DNA of 41,163 nt, taken from contig CALEZI010000102.1 in the NCBI GenBank assembly GCA_937928755.1, positions 1 through 41,163 on the forward strand. The letters are read 5' to 3'. Source of the DNA: an uncultured Rhodanobacteraceae bacterium (GTDB taxonomy: Bacteria > Pseudomonadota > Gammaproteobacteria > Xanthomonadales > SZUA-5). Position numbers and translations under genes: made by a program. Positions 24,738 to 33,731 of this stretch are shown here, in pieces. The notes below the pieces were generated by a model. The model searched no databases, had not been told where the DNA came from, and saw nothing but the letters and a program-made list of their open reading frames with translations. Each line of letters opens with the position of its first letter. Positions within the stretch are counted from its first letter, which is position 1.

Positions 24738-25784
24738 ATGCGCCTGACCGTCGACAAAATCGCCAGCGTCACCCGGAACCTCAAGCTCGCGCGTACGCTG
24801 ACCTTGAGCGACACCATCCTGTGCGAAGAAGGCTCGGCGGTGGCCGTGCGTGTGCATGGGGAGAAGAGCACCTACAACCAGCTCGAAGATGTGCATGGCC
24901 GCTGGATGACGCTGCATGATGGCGATCTGGTAGTGGGCGCGCTCGGCAAGCGCAATGCCCTGCATGGCTATGAAGGCGTGATGCCGACCTCGCTGAAGGT
25001 GGGTGACACGATCAACATGCTCAACATCGGCGGCGTGATGGGCCATTGCGTGTCCTACAACCCGGATGTCGGCAAGCCGTTCGTGCTCGAAGTGCTCGGG
25101 CAGGTGCTGATCTTCCCCGAATTCCAGTCGCGCCAGGGCATCCCCGCGCACATTCGCCACAATGCGCTGCAGGGTGCGCCGACGGCGCCGAAGGTGCCGA
25201 TCGTCTTCATCCTCGGCACCTGCATGAATTCCGGCAAGACGCTCGCAGGTTCGGCGATGGTGCGTGCGCTGCACCAGGCCGGTTACAAGGTCGGCGGCGC
25301 CAAACTGACCGGCATTTCGTTGATGCGCGACACCTTGCACCTGTACGACCATGGTGCCGAAGTGATCGCCGATTTCACCGACGCCGGCGTGGTCTGTTCC
25401 GGGCCGGAGACGGCAGCCCTGACCGCGCACAAGGTGCTCAGCGAAATCGCCGCCAAGGGCGTCGACGTGATCGTCGCCGAGACCGGCGATGGCGTGATGG
25501 GCGAATACGGGGTGCAGGCGATCCTTGCCGACGAGGCGCTGCGCGCGCAGTGCGCCTGTTACGTGTTCTGCGCCAACGATCCGGTCGGTGTCGCCGGCGG
25601 CGTCGATTACCTGCGCGCGAACTACGGCATCGATGTCGATATTGTCGCCGGCCCGGCCACCGACAACGCCGTCGGCCAGCGCTTCGTCGAGCGCCTTGGC
25701 ATCCCTGCGCGCAACGCCCGCGTCGACCCACGCGCGCTCGGCGATCTGGCGCTGGAACTGGTGCGCAAGTATCGCGCGCCTTAG
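24738..25784 (+). CDS. P-loop protein of BioD/DUF1611 type, in the arginine cluster
   Basis: A 348-residue protein I cannot assign a reaction to. The first ~145 residues are a beta-rich domain (DGDLVVGALGKRNALHGYEG; KVGDTINMLNIGGVMGHC). The rest is a P-loop domain: GTCMNSGKT (160-168) has the G-x5-GKT spacing of BioD- and DUF1611-type proteins, followed by GGAKLTG, DFTDAGVVCSG and AETGDGVMGEYG. One DUF1611 family, DgcN, is reported as a D-glutamate N-acetyltransferase. Set between argG and argC, with no argA, argJ or argE nearby, this gene is a candidate for the missing acyl-group step. That is inference; a regulator, kinase or transferase with unrelated substrate remains possible. Confidence 0.6.
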   Translation: MRLTVDKIASVTRNLKLARTLTLSDTILCEEGSAVAVRVHGEKSTYNQLEDVHGRWMTLHDGDLVVGALGKRNALHGYEGVMPTSLKVGDTINMLNIGGVMGHCVSYNPDVGKPFVLEVLGQVLIFPEFQSRQGIPAHIRHNALQGAPTAPKVPIVFILGTCMNSGKTLAGSAMVRALHQAGYKVGGAKLTGISLMRDTLHLYDHGAEVIADFTDAGVVCSGPETAALTAHKVLSEIAAKGVDVIVAETGDGVMGEYGVQAILADEALRAQCACYVFCANDPVGVAGGVDYLRANYGIDVDIVAGPATDNAVGQRFVERLGIPARNARVDPRALGDLALELVRKYRAP

Positions 25785-25796
25785 GCTCTCGCTCTG

Positions 25797-25866
25797 GTGG
25801 GTCCAGACTTGTCTGGACGCTCTTCCTGCATCCCTGCCAGAAGCGTCCAGACAAGTCTGGGCCCAC
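25797..25866. repeat. Inverted pair of the GTCCAGACTTGTCTGGAC palindrome
   Basis: The arms 25797-25820 and 25843-25866 (one mismatch) surround a 22-base loop between the P-loop gene and argC. The argC open frame extends backward through it, giving the non-conserved MGPDLSGRSS prefix. Confidence 0.9.
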
Positions 25867-25886
25867 CAGGGCAAGTGACCTTCTCA

Positions 25887-26954
25887 ATGGTGAACTCGAA
25901 CATGGACGTGATCATCCTCGGCGCCTCCGGTTATGGCGGGGGCGAATTGTTGCGCTTGCTGGCGACGCATCCGCGCCTGGTCAGCGTGACCGGCATTTCG
26001 CGCCAGCATGTCGGCAAGGACATCGGCAGCGTGCATCCGAACCTGCGCGGCGTCGTCCGCGGCAGCTTTGCCGCGGCGCCGGATTGGGCAAAGCTGGCGC
26101 AGAGCGACTGCCCAGTGCTGTTCGCCGCTCTTCCGCACGGCGAGTTTGCGCGGCAACTGCCCGGACTGGAGCGCGAGTGGCAGCAGGCGGGGCTTGCCGA
26201 GCGCCTCACCGTGATCGACTTGTCGGGCGACTTCCGGCTGGCGGATGCGCCGGCTTTTGCGCAGTCCTACGGTGGCGATCACCCATGCGCCGATCGTCTG
26301 GGCAGTTTCGTCTACGGCCTCAGCGAGTGGCGCCGCGAGCAGATCGTCGGCGCCCGGCGCATCGCCAATCCAGGTTGTTTTGCCACGGCGCTGCAACTGG
26401 CGCTGTTGCCGCTCGCCGATCTCGGCGACCAGACGCCGTCCTGGGTCGCCGTGAGCGCGATCACCGGTTCCTCGGGTTCCGGCGCCAGCGCCAGCGACAC
26501 CACCCATCACCCGACCCGCGCCAACGACTTTCGTGCCTACAAGATGCTCGCCCATCAGCATGAGGGCGAGATCCGGCGCACGCTGGCGGAGCAGGGCAGC
26601 GCCATCGACTTCGCCTTTGTGCCGCATTCGGCGCCGCTGGTACGCGGGATTTTCGCGACCCTGACTTTTGCCGCGCCGGGTTTGACCCGTGAGGATCTGT
26701 GCGGGATCTACGCTGCCCGCTATGACGGCGCGCGCTTCATCCGTCTGGTCGACGGTACGCCGCGGGTCGCCGCGGTGGCGGGCAGCAACTTCGCCGATAT
26801 CGCGGTCGAAGCCAAGGCCGGCAGTGCCTGCGTGATGATCGCCATCGACAATCTGGTCAAGGGCATGGCCGGACAGGCGATCCAGAACTTGAATCTGGCC
26901 CGCGGGTGGGGCGAGGATGCGGGTCTGTCGACCGTCGCCCTCTATCCCGCCTGA
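25887..26954 (+). CDS. argC: N-acyl-gamma-glutamyl-phosphate reductase (ArgC)
   Basis: A 355-residue NADPH-dependent reductase of the third arginine step. GASGYGGGE (12-20) binds NADP; the catalytic cysteine is Cys164 in RIANPGCFATA; SGSGASASDTTHHP and the HQHEGEI segment are typical of ArgC. The frame is open to 25797 but that part is repeat sequence. I start at ATG 25887, with ATG 25902 (MDVIILGASG) as the alternative. Its stop overlaps the start of the next gene (TGATG), which is a lipoprotein of no obvious arginine role. Confidence 0.93.
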   Translation: MVNSNMDVIILGASGYGGGELLRLLATHPRLVSVTGISRQHVGKDIGSVHPNLRGVVRGSFAAAPDWAKLAQSDCPVLFAALPHGEFARQLPGLEREWQQAGLAERLTVIDLSGDFRLADAPAFAQSYGGDHPCADRLGSFVYGLSEWRREQIVGARRIANPGCFATALQLALLPLADLGDQTPSWVAVSAITGSSGSGASASDTTHHPTRANDFRAYKMLAHQHEGEIRRTLAEQGSAIDFAFVPHSAPLVRGIFATLTFAAPGLTREDLCGIYAARYDGARFIRLVDGTPRVAAVAGSNFADIAVEAKAGSACVMIAIDNLVKGMAGQAIQNLNLARGWGEDAGLSTVALYPA

Positions 26955-27790
26955 TGCGAATCGTTTTCCATTGTTGTGCAACGCTGCTGTTGATCGGTTG
27001 CGCTGCCAAGGTCCCGGTGGCGCCGCCGCCGGCCGATGCGCCGCCGGCCAGACTCGAAATCGTCACCCGCGAAGAGCGCGTCGTGGTCGAGCCAACCAGC
27101 AAGACGCTGCGGCTGCGCAATCCGCACGGCGATGTGCGCCTGCGCATCACCGAGCAGCCGATGGTGGGCATCCATGCCACGATCCAGCGTATCGGCGAAA
27201 CGCCATTGGAGCCGAGCTTCGACATCCGCCAGCACAACGGGGTGTTCGAGCTGACCATTCGATATCCCGATGATGAAGTGCTGCAGGCGCGCGCGGATCA
27301 CGGTTACGGTCGGGTGGACCTTGGTGTCTGGGTGCCGGCAAATCTGGCACTCGACCTGGCGACCGCCGACGGATTGCTGCAAGTCAAGCGCGCCCGCTCG
27401 GCAGTTCGCGCGCGCACGACGTCCGGCGCGCTGCAAGTGACTGGCGGCGCAGAGATCGATCTCGCCAGCGACAGCGGCGACATTGCGTTCAGCCAATACA
27501 GTGGTCGATGGTCGGCATCGGCCAAGGTCCACAGCGATCGCGGCCACATCTATGCCAGCATCCCGGCGTTTGCCGACATCGAACTGTCGGTCAGGGCCGG
27601 CGGTCGCATCGAATCTCCTCGGGAACTGCCGCAACCGGTCGCGGCTGCCGATGGCGGCTCGATTCTGGAGGCCAGCTTCGGCAAGGCGCTGCGCGTGCTG
27701 CACATCGAGAGCGCAAAGGGCGATGTCTATCTCTATCCGGTGGTGCCGGACAGCGATTTGTTGCCCACTGAAGCGAAGGCGCAGCGCTGA
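26954..27790 (+). CDS. Lipoprotein with a DUF4097-like beta-helix domain
   Basis: A 278-residue exported lipoprotein: a short signal (RIVFHCCATLLLIGC) with the lipobox LIGC, so Cys16 would be the lipidated residue. A proline-rich linker (PVAPPPADAPPAR) follows, and then a repetitive beta-rich domain. The rungs include LALDLATADGLLQVK, VRARTTSGALQVTG, IDLASDSGDIAFSQYSG and AKVHSDRGHIYASIP, the pattern of putative adhesin/DUF4097 proteins. Its ATG overlaps the argC stop, so translation is coupled, but function seems unrelated. No binding partner can be named. Confidence 0.75.
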   Translation: MRIVFHCCATLLLIGCAAKVPVAPPPADAPPARLEIVTREERVVVEPTSKTLRLRNPHGDVRLRITEQPMVGIHATIQRIGETPLEPSFDIRQHNGVFELTIRYPDDEVLQARADHGYGRVDLGVWVPANLALDLATADGLLQVKRARSAVRARTTSGALQVTGGAEIDLASDSGDIAFSQYSGRWSASAKVHSDRGHIYASIPAFADIELSVRAGGRIESPRELPQPVAAADGGSILEASFGKALRVLHIESAKGDVYLYPVVPDSDLLPTEAKAQR

Positions 27791-27915
27791 GGTCAACTGC
27801 GCGTCGATCGGCGCACTCTGGCACATTTGCGCCCCATCGCTTCACGTATCCTCCACGGCTCTTCATGTCGTCCGCCTTGGGGCTTGGTCGAGCCCCACCT
27901 CACTGGGGATCCAAT

Positions 27916-30900
27916 GTGAGCCATGCCTCCAAACGTCGCGGCGCCTTGCCGCTGAACCTGACGGCGAGCGTTGTCGCCGTTTTTCTCGCACTCCCGATGC
28001 TGGCGAGTGGCGAATCGGTCGTGGTCCGCGGTGCCGAATGGGTGAGTCCACCCTCGGTGCCCAGCGTCAAGACGGTCGACATGCAGCGCCTGCCGCCGGC
28101 GCCGGAGTGGAAGCCGGGCGACCCGATCAAATCGATCCCGCGTCTGTTTTTCGGCGACCCGAACGCGCCGACGCCGGTGCCGGTCAATCCGGTATTCGGA
28201 CACGATGCGCTGGTCGAGCGCCAGATCAACTACCGATCGCGCCTGCCTGACGCATTCGGCACGCCGATCCTGAACCAGAATGTCCTCAGCGGCACCGCGC
28301 AGCCCAACGATCCGACCGGCGACATCGGCACGCACCAGTTCGTCGCTGCAATCAACGGTCCGGGCGGCGGACAATTTGCCGCCTACGACAAGCTCACCGG
28401 TGCGGTCGTGGTCGCACCCACGTTGATGGAGTCGCTGGGCACGGGCGGGCTGTGCGCCGCCGGCCTGGGTGACCCGATCGTCCTGTTCGATGAGCTCGCC
28501 AACCGCTGGGTACTGACCGAATTCACCAGCAGCGGCAATGGCTTGTGCGTGTACCTGAGCGATGTAGCCGATCTCTCCGGCAGCGTGACCTGGACGCGCT
28601 ACCTGTTCACGCTGCCGTCGTTCCCGGATTATCCGAAGTACGGCGTGTGGCCCAACGCGTACTACGTTGGCGCCAACGAGGGCGGCACTGCCGGACGGCG
28701 CCCGTTCTACGCCATGGATCGACAGAAGATGCTCGCGGGTCAGGCGGCGACGATGCAGCGCCTGACCATTGCCAATCTGGCGGGCTTCGGCTTCCAGATG
28801 ACCCAGCCGGCCGATCTTGCGGGCAGCGAAGCGCCGCCAGCGGATGCGCCGGGCATCTTCATGCGCCACCGCGACGACGAGGCCCATAACGCCGGGTCGA
28901 ACAACCCGAATGCCGATTTCATCGAGATGTTCGAGTTCAATGTCGACTGGAACACGCCGGCGAATTCGACCATCACCGGTCCCACGAGTTTCACCGTGGC
29001 CGAGTTCAGTTCCAATCTCAACGGTCTTTCGGCGTTCCAGGCGTTCCCGCAACCGAGTGGGCAGCGCCTCGATCCGCTGCGGGAAACCGTGATGCACCGG
29101 CTGACCTATCGGCGCTTGCCCGGCTACGAAGTGTTGGTCGGCAACTTCGTCACCGACCTGTTTCTCGGTGCCGGCTCCGTCTATCCGGACGATACCGGTG
29201 CCGTGCGCTGGTTCGAATTGCGCCGGCCGCTGGGTCCGCCCGATGGTTTCTTCGCCAACGGCTTCGAGGGCAGCGGTGCGCAGCCTGAAGGGCCGGTTGC
29301 CGCCTGGGCCTTGCACCAGGAAGGCACCTTCGCTCCGGAAGACACGGTGGGAACTCCGGCGCAGCAGGGCGATCGCTGGATGGCCGCCAGTTCGGTGGAT
29401 GAATCCGGCAACATCGCGTTGGCCTACAACCATGTGCGCCAGACGCCGGCGATTTCCGCTGGGCTGCGCTACACCGGCCGCCTGGCCAATGATCCGCTCG
29501 GCGTGATGACCGCCGGGGAGAACCCGATTGTCGCGGGCAGCGGTTCGGTGTTGGGCGAGCGCTGGGGCGACTACAACGACATGGGTATCGATCCGGTCGA
29601 TGGCTGCACCTTCTGGTTCGTCGGCAATTACTCCAACTCCGGGGCCCGCGCCAATCGCGTCGCCTCGTTCAAGTTCGAAGAGTGCGGCGGTCCGGGCTTC
29701 TCGCTGACCTCGCCCGCGCCGTCGGTGTCGGTCTGCGCCAATTCGGCCAGTCCGAGCAATGCGACACCGATCACCGTCAACGCAGCGTCGATCAATGGCT
29801 TTGTCGGTTCGGTCGACCTGAGCTATCCCGATCCGTTTGCGACCGGACTCGGCGGCGAGTTCACGCCAACCAGCATTCCAGCGCTGCCCGGTTCGTCCAT
29901 CGCGCAATTGACGGCGACCAACGCAGCGACACCCGGCACCAGCACCATCGTTGCCCGCGGCACCTCCGGTGCGATCGTGCGCAACCTGCAGTTGTCGCTG
30001 ACGGTGGCGACGGACAATCCGGCAGCGCCGACGCTGGTGTCGCCGGCAGACAATGCCTCAGGCGTCGGCGCCACGCCGACGTTCACCTGGGCCGCGGCGG
30101 CGCAGGCGGCGAGCTATGTGGTCGAGGCCTCCACCTCGAACACCTTCGCGACCACCCTGTTCAGTCAGACGGTGACCGGCACCAGCCTGGTGTCGCCGGT
30201 GGCTCTGCCGACCAATGTGCAGATCTACTGGCGCGTCACCGCGAACAATGTGTGCGGCGACACCACCAGCGCGACGAATTCGTACAACGGCCCGACGTTT
30301 ACCATGGCCACGACGACGCCCAGCGTCTCCGTTTGCGCAAACACGCCTGCGCCGGTGGATGCGCCGCCGATCACGCTGAACCTGACGCCGGTCAATGGAT
30401 TTGTCGGCAGCGTCCCTTTGACTTATCCGGATCCGTTCCCGACCGGCATCAGCGGAACGTTGACGCCGTCGACGGTACCGAGCCTGCCTGGCAGTTCGGT
30501 CGCGCAGTTGTCGGCCGACAACACGGCGGCATTTGGTCCGACTACGGTGGTCGCTCGCGCCAGCGCCGGAATGACCACGCGCAATGTGAGCTTGACGCTC
30601 AACGTCGCCACCGACGATCCCGCGCAAGCGGCGCTGACATCGCCGGCCGACGATGCCATCAACGTGGTGACCTCGCCGACCTTCAACTGGAGCGCGGCGA
30701 CGCAGGCGAGCAACTATCGCATCGAGGTTTCAACCAGCGAAACCTTCGCCAACACCCTGATCAACCAGGTTGTCAGCGGCACTTCGCTGGTTTCGCCGGT
30801 GGTGTTGCCGACCAGCACTGAGATCTACTGGCGCGTCACGGCGATGAACATCTGTGGAGACACGGTCAGCACGGTGTTTTCGTTCACCACTCAGGCGGCG

Positions 30901-31479
30901 CCCGGCGACTGCCCGATCGGCGTGCCACCGACGATCGTTCTCGGCGAGGACTTCGAGGGCGCGGCCACCGGTTGGGGCCAACAGGCAGGCGGCGTCGGCA
31001 CCAACAGTTGGGCGATCACCAGCGTGTTGCCGTTTGCCGGCAGCAAGGCGCTGCAGGGACTCACGCCAACGACCGTGACCGACCAGCGATACACCAGTCC
31101 GACCGTGGCATTGCCGAGCGTCGGCAATGGCCTGAGCCTGTCCTTCCAGCAGGCGCGGGATATCGAAGCGAACGGAGCGACGGGCTGTTACGACGCCGGC
31201 ATCATCGAAGTGGCGGTCAATGGCGGGGCTTTCGCGCAGGTAACCCAGGGCATCCAGACGGTTCCGTACAATGGCCCGGTTTCGACCGGCTTCCAGAGCC
31301 CGATTGGCGGCGTCCCGGGTTGGTGCGGTGCGACATTGCCGTACGCGCGAACGGTGATCGACCTGACGCCGTATGCGAACCAGAGCGTGCAGTTCCGTTT
31401 CCGTCTGGCGACCGACTCGTCGGCCAACCGGCCGCTGGGCTGGAACATCGACAACTTCGAGATCAAACGTTGCAATTGA
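27916..31479 (+). CDS. Very large secreted protein with duplicated Ig-like modules
   Basis: About 1187 residues from the GTG at 27916, which has GGGGA eight bases upstream. An ATG at 27865 is in frame but would lengthen the n-region of the signal. A signal peptide (HASKRRGALPLNLTASVVAVF..., cleavage near LASGES) is followed by a ~560-residue globular part of unknown fold, with FFANGFEG at about residue 445. Two closely similar units of ~202 residues follow (starting about 600 and 801), each with SVSVCAN, GFVGSV, YPDPF and an FnIII-like stretch ending YWRVTA.N.CGDT. A C-terminal ~180-residue jelly-roll-like domain (DFEGAATGWG...NIDNFEIKRC) ends the protein. Probably cell-surface or extracellular; no enzyme motif recognised. 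Confidence 0.75.
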   Translation: MSHASKRRGALPLNLTASVVAVFLALPMLASGESVVVRGAEWVSPPSVPSVKTVDMQRLPPAPEWKPGDPIKSIPRLFFGDPNAPTPVPVNPVFGHDALVERQINYRSRLPDAFGTPILNQNVLSGTAQPNDPTGDIGTHQFVAAINGPGGGQFAAYDKLTGAVVVAPTLMESLGTGGLCAAGLGDPIVLFDELANRWVLTEFTSSGNGLCVYLSDVADLSGSVTWTRYLFTLPSFPDYPKYGVWPNAYYVGANEGGTAGRRPFYAMDRQKMLAGQAATMQRLTIANLAGFGFQMTQPADLAGSEAPPADAPGIFMRHRDDEAHNAGSNNPNADFIEMFEFNVDWNTPANSTITGPTSFTVAEFSSNLNGLSAFQAFPQPSGQRLDPLRETVMHRLTYRRLPGYEVLVGNFVTDLFLGAGSVYPDDTGAVRWFELRRPLGPPDGFFANGFEGSGAQPEGPVAAWALHQEGTFAPEDTVGTPAQQGDRWMAASSVDESGNIALAYNHVRQTPAISAGLRYTGRLANDPLGVMTAGENPIVAGSGSVLGERWGDYNDMGIDPVDGCTFWFVGNYSNSGARANRVASFKFEECGGPGFSLTSPAPSVSVCANSASPSNATPITVNAASINGFVGSVDLSYPDPFATGLGGEFTPTSIPALPGSSIAQLTATNAATPGTSTIVARGTSGAIVRNLQLSLTVATDNPAAPTLVSPADNASGVGATPTFTWAAAAQAASYVVEASTSNTFATTLFSQTVTGTSLVSPVALPTNVQIYWRVTANNVCGDTTSATNSYNGPTFTMATTTPSVSVCANTPAPVDAPPITLNLTPVNGFVGSVPLTYPDPFPTGISGTLTPSTVPSLPGSSVAQLSADNTAAFGPTTVVARASAGMTTRNVSLTLNVATDDPAQAALTSPADDAINVVTSPTFNWSAATQASNYRIEVSTSETFANTLINQVVSGTSLVSPVVLPTSTEIYWRVTAMNICGDTVSTVFSFTTQAAPGDCPIGVPPTIVLGEDFEGAATGWGQQAGGVGTNSWAITSVLPFAGSKALQGLTPTTVTDQRYTSPTVALPSVGNGLSLSFQQARDIEANGATGCYDAGIIEVAVNGGAFAQVTQGIQTVPYNGPVSTGFQSPIGGVPGWCGATLPYARTVIDLTPYANQSVQFRFRLATDSSANRPLGWNIDNFEIKRCN

Positions 31480-31500
31480 TCTGAATCAGCGGGCTTGAAC

Positions 31501-31537
31501 ACGAACCCCGGGCGCAAGTCCGGGGTTCGTCGTTTCT
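31501..31537 (+). terminator. Terminator-like hairpin after the large secreted protein
   Basis: ACGAACCCCGG (31501-31511) and CCGGGGTTCGT (31520-31530) are a perfect 11-bp stem with an 8-base loop, followed by CGTTTCT. It lies 21 bases after the stop and is a plausible intrinsic terminator with a weak T-tract. The remainder of the gap to 31708 shows nothing else I recognise. Confidence 0.65.
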
Positions 31538-31708
31538 GACCGCGTCGTTTCGCTGCGGCTTGCGCGTCCATGACCCGGCAAACGCAGTGCATGCGACCAA
31601 AGTCGAATGCCGCGGGGGGCGATCGCGGGCCGGCCTTTGACGATTGTCAAGATTCCGTTTTTTCCGGCGCGCAGCATGGCTCCACCATTTCCCATCTGGA
31701 GCTACACC

Positions 31709-32326
31709 ATGAACAAGACCCTGGTCAGTCTCGCCCTCGCTGCCGCCGCCCTTGCTGCCTATGCACCGGAAGCCAACGCCGCCTATCAGGCCGGCGACTG
31801 GGTTGCGCGCATGGGCCTCGGTTATGTCGATCCGAAGTCGGACAATGGCACGCTGGCGGGTACGCTGGATCTGGAAATCGACGGCGACTTCAAGCCAACC
31901 CTGGCTTTCAGCTATTTCCTGACCGACCACGTCGCGGCGCAAGTGCTGGCTGCCTGGCCGTTCGACCATGATTTCGACCTCAACGGCGCCGAGTCCGGTT
32001 CGCTCAAGCATCTGCCGCCGACGGTGACCTTCCAGTACCACTTCAATCCGACGGGCCCGGTCAACTTCTACATCGGCGCCGGCTTCAATTACACCTTCAT
32101 CTACGACGAAGAGATCGCCATTCCCGGCGCTGACCTGGAACTCGACGACTCCTTCGGCTTCGCCGCGGAGCTTGGCCTCGAGTATTTCCTGAACGACAAC
32201 TGGAGCATCGGCGCGCAGTTGTGGTGGGTCGACATCGACAGCGACGCCGAGCTCGATGGCGCTGGCATCGGCACCGCCAACGTCGATCCGCTCGTTTACG
32301 GTGTCAATCTGGCTTACAAGTTCTGA
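31709..32326 (+). CDS. ompW: OmpW-family outer-membrane protein
   Basis: A 205-residue small barrel. The signal peptide is MNKTLVSLALAAAALAAYAP with an EANA cleavage site; the mature protein starts AYQAGDW. Alternating strands include WVARMGLGYVDPKSDNG, LAFSYFLTDHVAAQV, FQYHF...VNFYIGAGFNYTFIYDE and SFGFAAELGLEYFLNDNWS, and the protein ends VNLAYKF with the terminal Phe. This wording is characteristic of OmpW, an eight-stranded channel for small hydrophobic molecules. The ATG at 31709 has GGAG upstream; an open frame back to 31607 is not conserved. A strong terminator follows. Confidence 0.88.
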   Translation: MNKTLVSLALAAAALAAYAPEANAAYQAGDWVARMGLGYVDPKSDNGTLAGTLDLEIDGDFKPTLAFSYFLTDHVAAQVLAAWPFDHDFDLNGAESGSLKHLPPTVTFQYHFNPTGPVNFYIGAGFNYTFIYDEEIAIPGADLELDDSFGFAAELGLEYFLNDNWSIGAQLWWVDIDSDAELDGAGIGTANVDPLVYGVNLAYKF

Positions 32327-32361
32327 GTTTCACCTTCGCGATCATCATCGCGCACTCTCCA

Positions 32362-32390
32362 GCCGGTGCCACTCGCACCGGCTTTTTTGT
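32362..32390 (+). terminator. Rho-independent terminator after ompW
   Basis: GCCGGTGC (32362-32369), loop CACTC, GCACCGGC (32375-32382), directly followed by a run of six or more T. This is a textbook intrinsic terminator for the OmpW-like gene. The rest of the gap to 32524 is featureless apart from GGAG at about 32513-32516 before the next start. Confidence 0.9.
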
Positions 32391-32524
32391 TTCCGGCGAT
32401 GCCGTGAGCAGGCGACTTTTCGAGGGCAATTGTGCGATGCAGCATGCCGGATGCAGCCAAAGTCGGTGCCGACCGTCGGCTGCCCGCGTGTATGCTTCCG
32501 GGCTTGTTTGACTGGAGACGATCG

Positions 32525-33721
32525 ATGCCCCATCTGGCTGAACGAATGAGCCGAGCCGTCCCGAGTGCGATCATGGCGGTCGCCGAGAAGGCCAAGCGCC
32601 TCAAAGCCCAGGGTCGCGACATCATCAGCTTCTCGATCGGTGTGCCCAACTTCCTGCCCGGTGAGCACGTTTATGCCGCTGCCCGTGAGGCGCTCACCCA
32701 CGATTCCGGTCAGTACGGCAGCAACCGCGGCGCAGACGCATTGCTCGACGCTTTCCTCGTACATCTCAAGCGCAACGGCTTTCACGGCTACGAGCGCAAG
32801 CACCTGTGTGTCGGCGTCGGCGCCAAACATGTGATCTTCAATGTGCTTTATGCGCTGATCGAAGAGGGCGACGAGCTGATCCTGCCGGCGCCGTATTGGA
32901 CCAGCCATATCGACATCGCGCGCATCATGGGCGCCGAGATCAAGATCGCCCACTGCGGTGCCGATCAGGATTACAAGCTGCGTCCCGACCAGTTGCGCGC
33001 AATGATCGGTCCGAAGACCCGATTGCTGGTGTTCAACAACCCGAGCAACCCGACCGGCATGGTCTACACCAGGGACGAGATCCGCGCGCTCGGCGACGTG
33101 CTGATCGAACACGATATCTGGATCCTGTCCGACGACATCTACAACCAGATGATCTTCGACGGCGTCGGTTGGCACCACCTGCTGGAAACCCACCCGGCCT
33201 TGTTCGATCGCCTGATCCTGCTCGATTCGCTGTCCAAGACCTACGGCATGCCCGGATGGCGGGTAGGTTTTGCCGCGGCGCCGGAGTCCATGGCGCAGGC
33301 GCTGGTGACGCTGAACTCCAATCACATCACCAATCTGCCGGAAGTCGTGTGCGCCGCCGCGGTCGCCGCGCTGACGGGCCCGCAAGACATTCCGCAGCGC
33401 ATGTGCGCGGAGTTCTCGCACAAACGCGACGAAGTCATGGCCACGTTTGCGCGCATCCCGGGCCTCAGCTGTCCGCGACCGCAAGGCGCGTTCTACGCAT
33501 TTCCGGACATCTCGTTCGCATTCGGCAAGCGCCATGGCGAACACGCAATCAACACCGACGTCGATTTCTGCAATGCATTGCTCGACGCGCACGGGGTGGC
33601 CTGCGTGCCCGGCAGCGCGTTCGGCGAACCCAACGGCCTGCGCATCTCGTATACCTGCAAACCGGCGGAACTGACCGAAGGCCTGCGAAGATTCGAGGCC
33701 TTCTGCGCCGAGTTGAGCTGA
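32525..33721 (+). CDS. Class I PLP aminotransferase, aspartate-type
   Basis: A 398-residue fold-type I aminotransferase. Lys238 of SLSKTYGMPGWRVGF is the PLP lysine, NNPSNPTG (171-178) and DDIYN (203-207) hold the cofactor ring, and Arg246 is in the signature. The wording matches bacterial aspartate aminotransferases of the Thermus-like subgroup, which move amino groups between aspartate and 2-oxoglutarate; related members act on aromatic or branched amino acids. ATG 32525 has GGAG upstream; the open frame to 32432 is not conserved. It shares its region with malate dehydrogenase, consistent with oxaloacetate handling. Confidence 0.88.
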   Translation: MPHLAERMSRAVPSAIMAVAEKAKRLKAQGRDIISFSIGVPNFLPGEHVYAAAREALTHDSGQYGSNRGADALLDAFLVHLKRNGFHGYERKHLCVGVGAKHVIFNVLYALIEEGDELILPAPYWTSHIDIARIMGAEIKIAHCGADQDYKLRPDQLRAMIGPKTRLLVFNNPSNPTGMVYTRDEIRALGDVLIEHDIWILSDDIYNQMIFDGVGWHHLLETHPALFDRLILLDSLSKTYGMPGWRVGFAAAPESMAQALVTLNSNHITNLPEVVCAAAVAALTGPQDIPQRMCAEFSHKRDEVMATFARIPGLSCPRPQGAFYAFPDISFAFGKRHGEHAINTDVDFCNALLDAHGVACVPGSAFGEPNGLRISYTCKPAELTEGLRRFEAFCAELS

Positions 33722-33731
33722 GGACTTCCGC

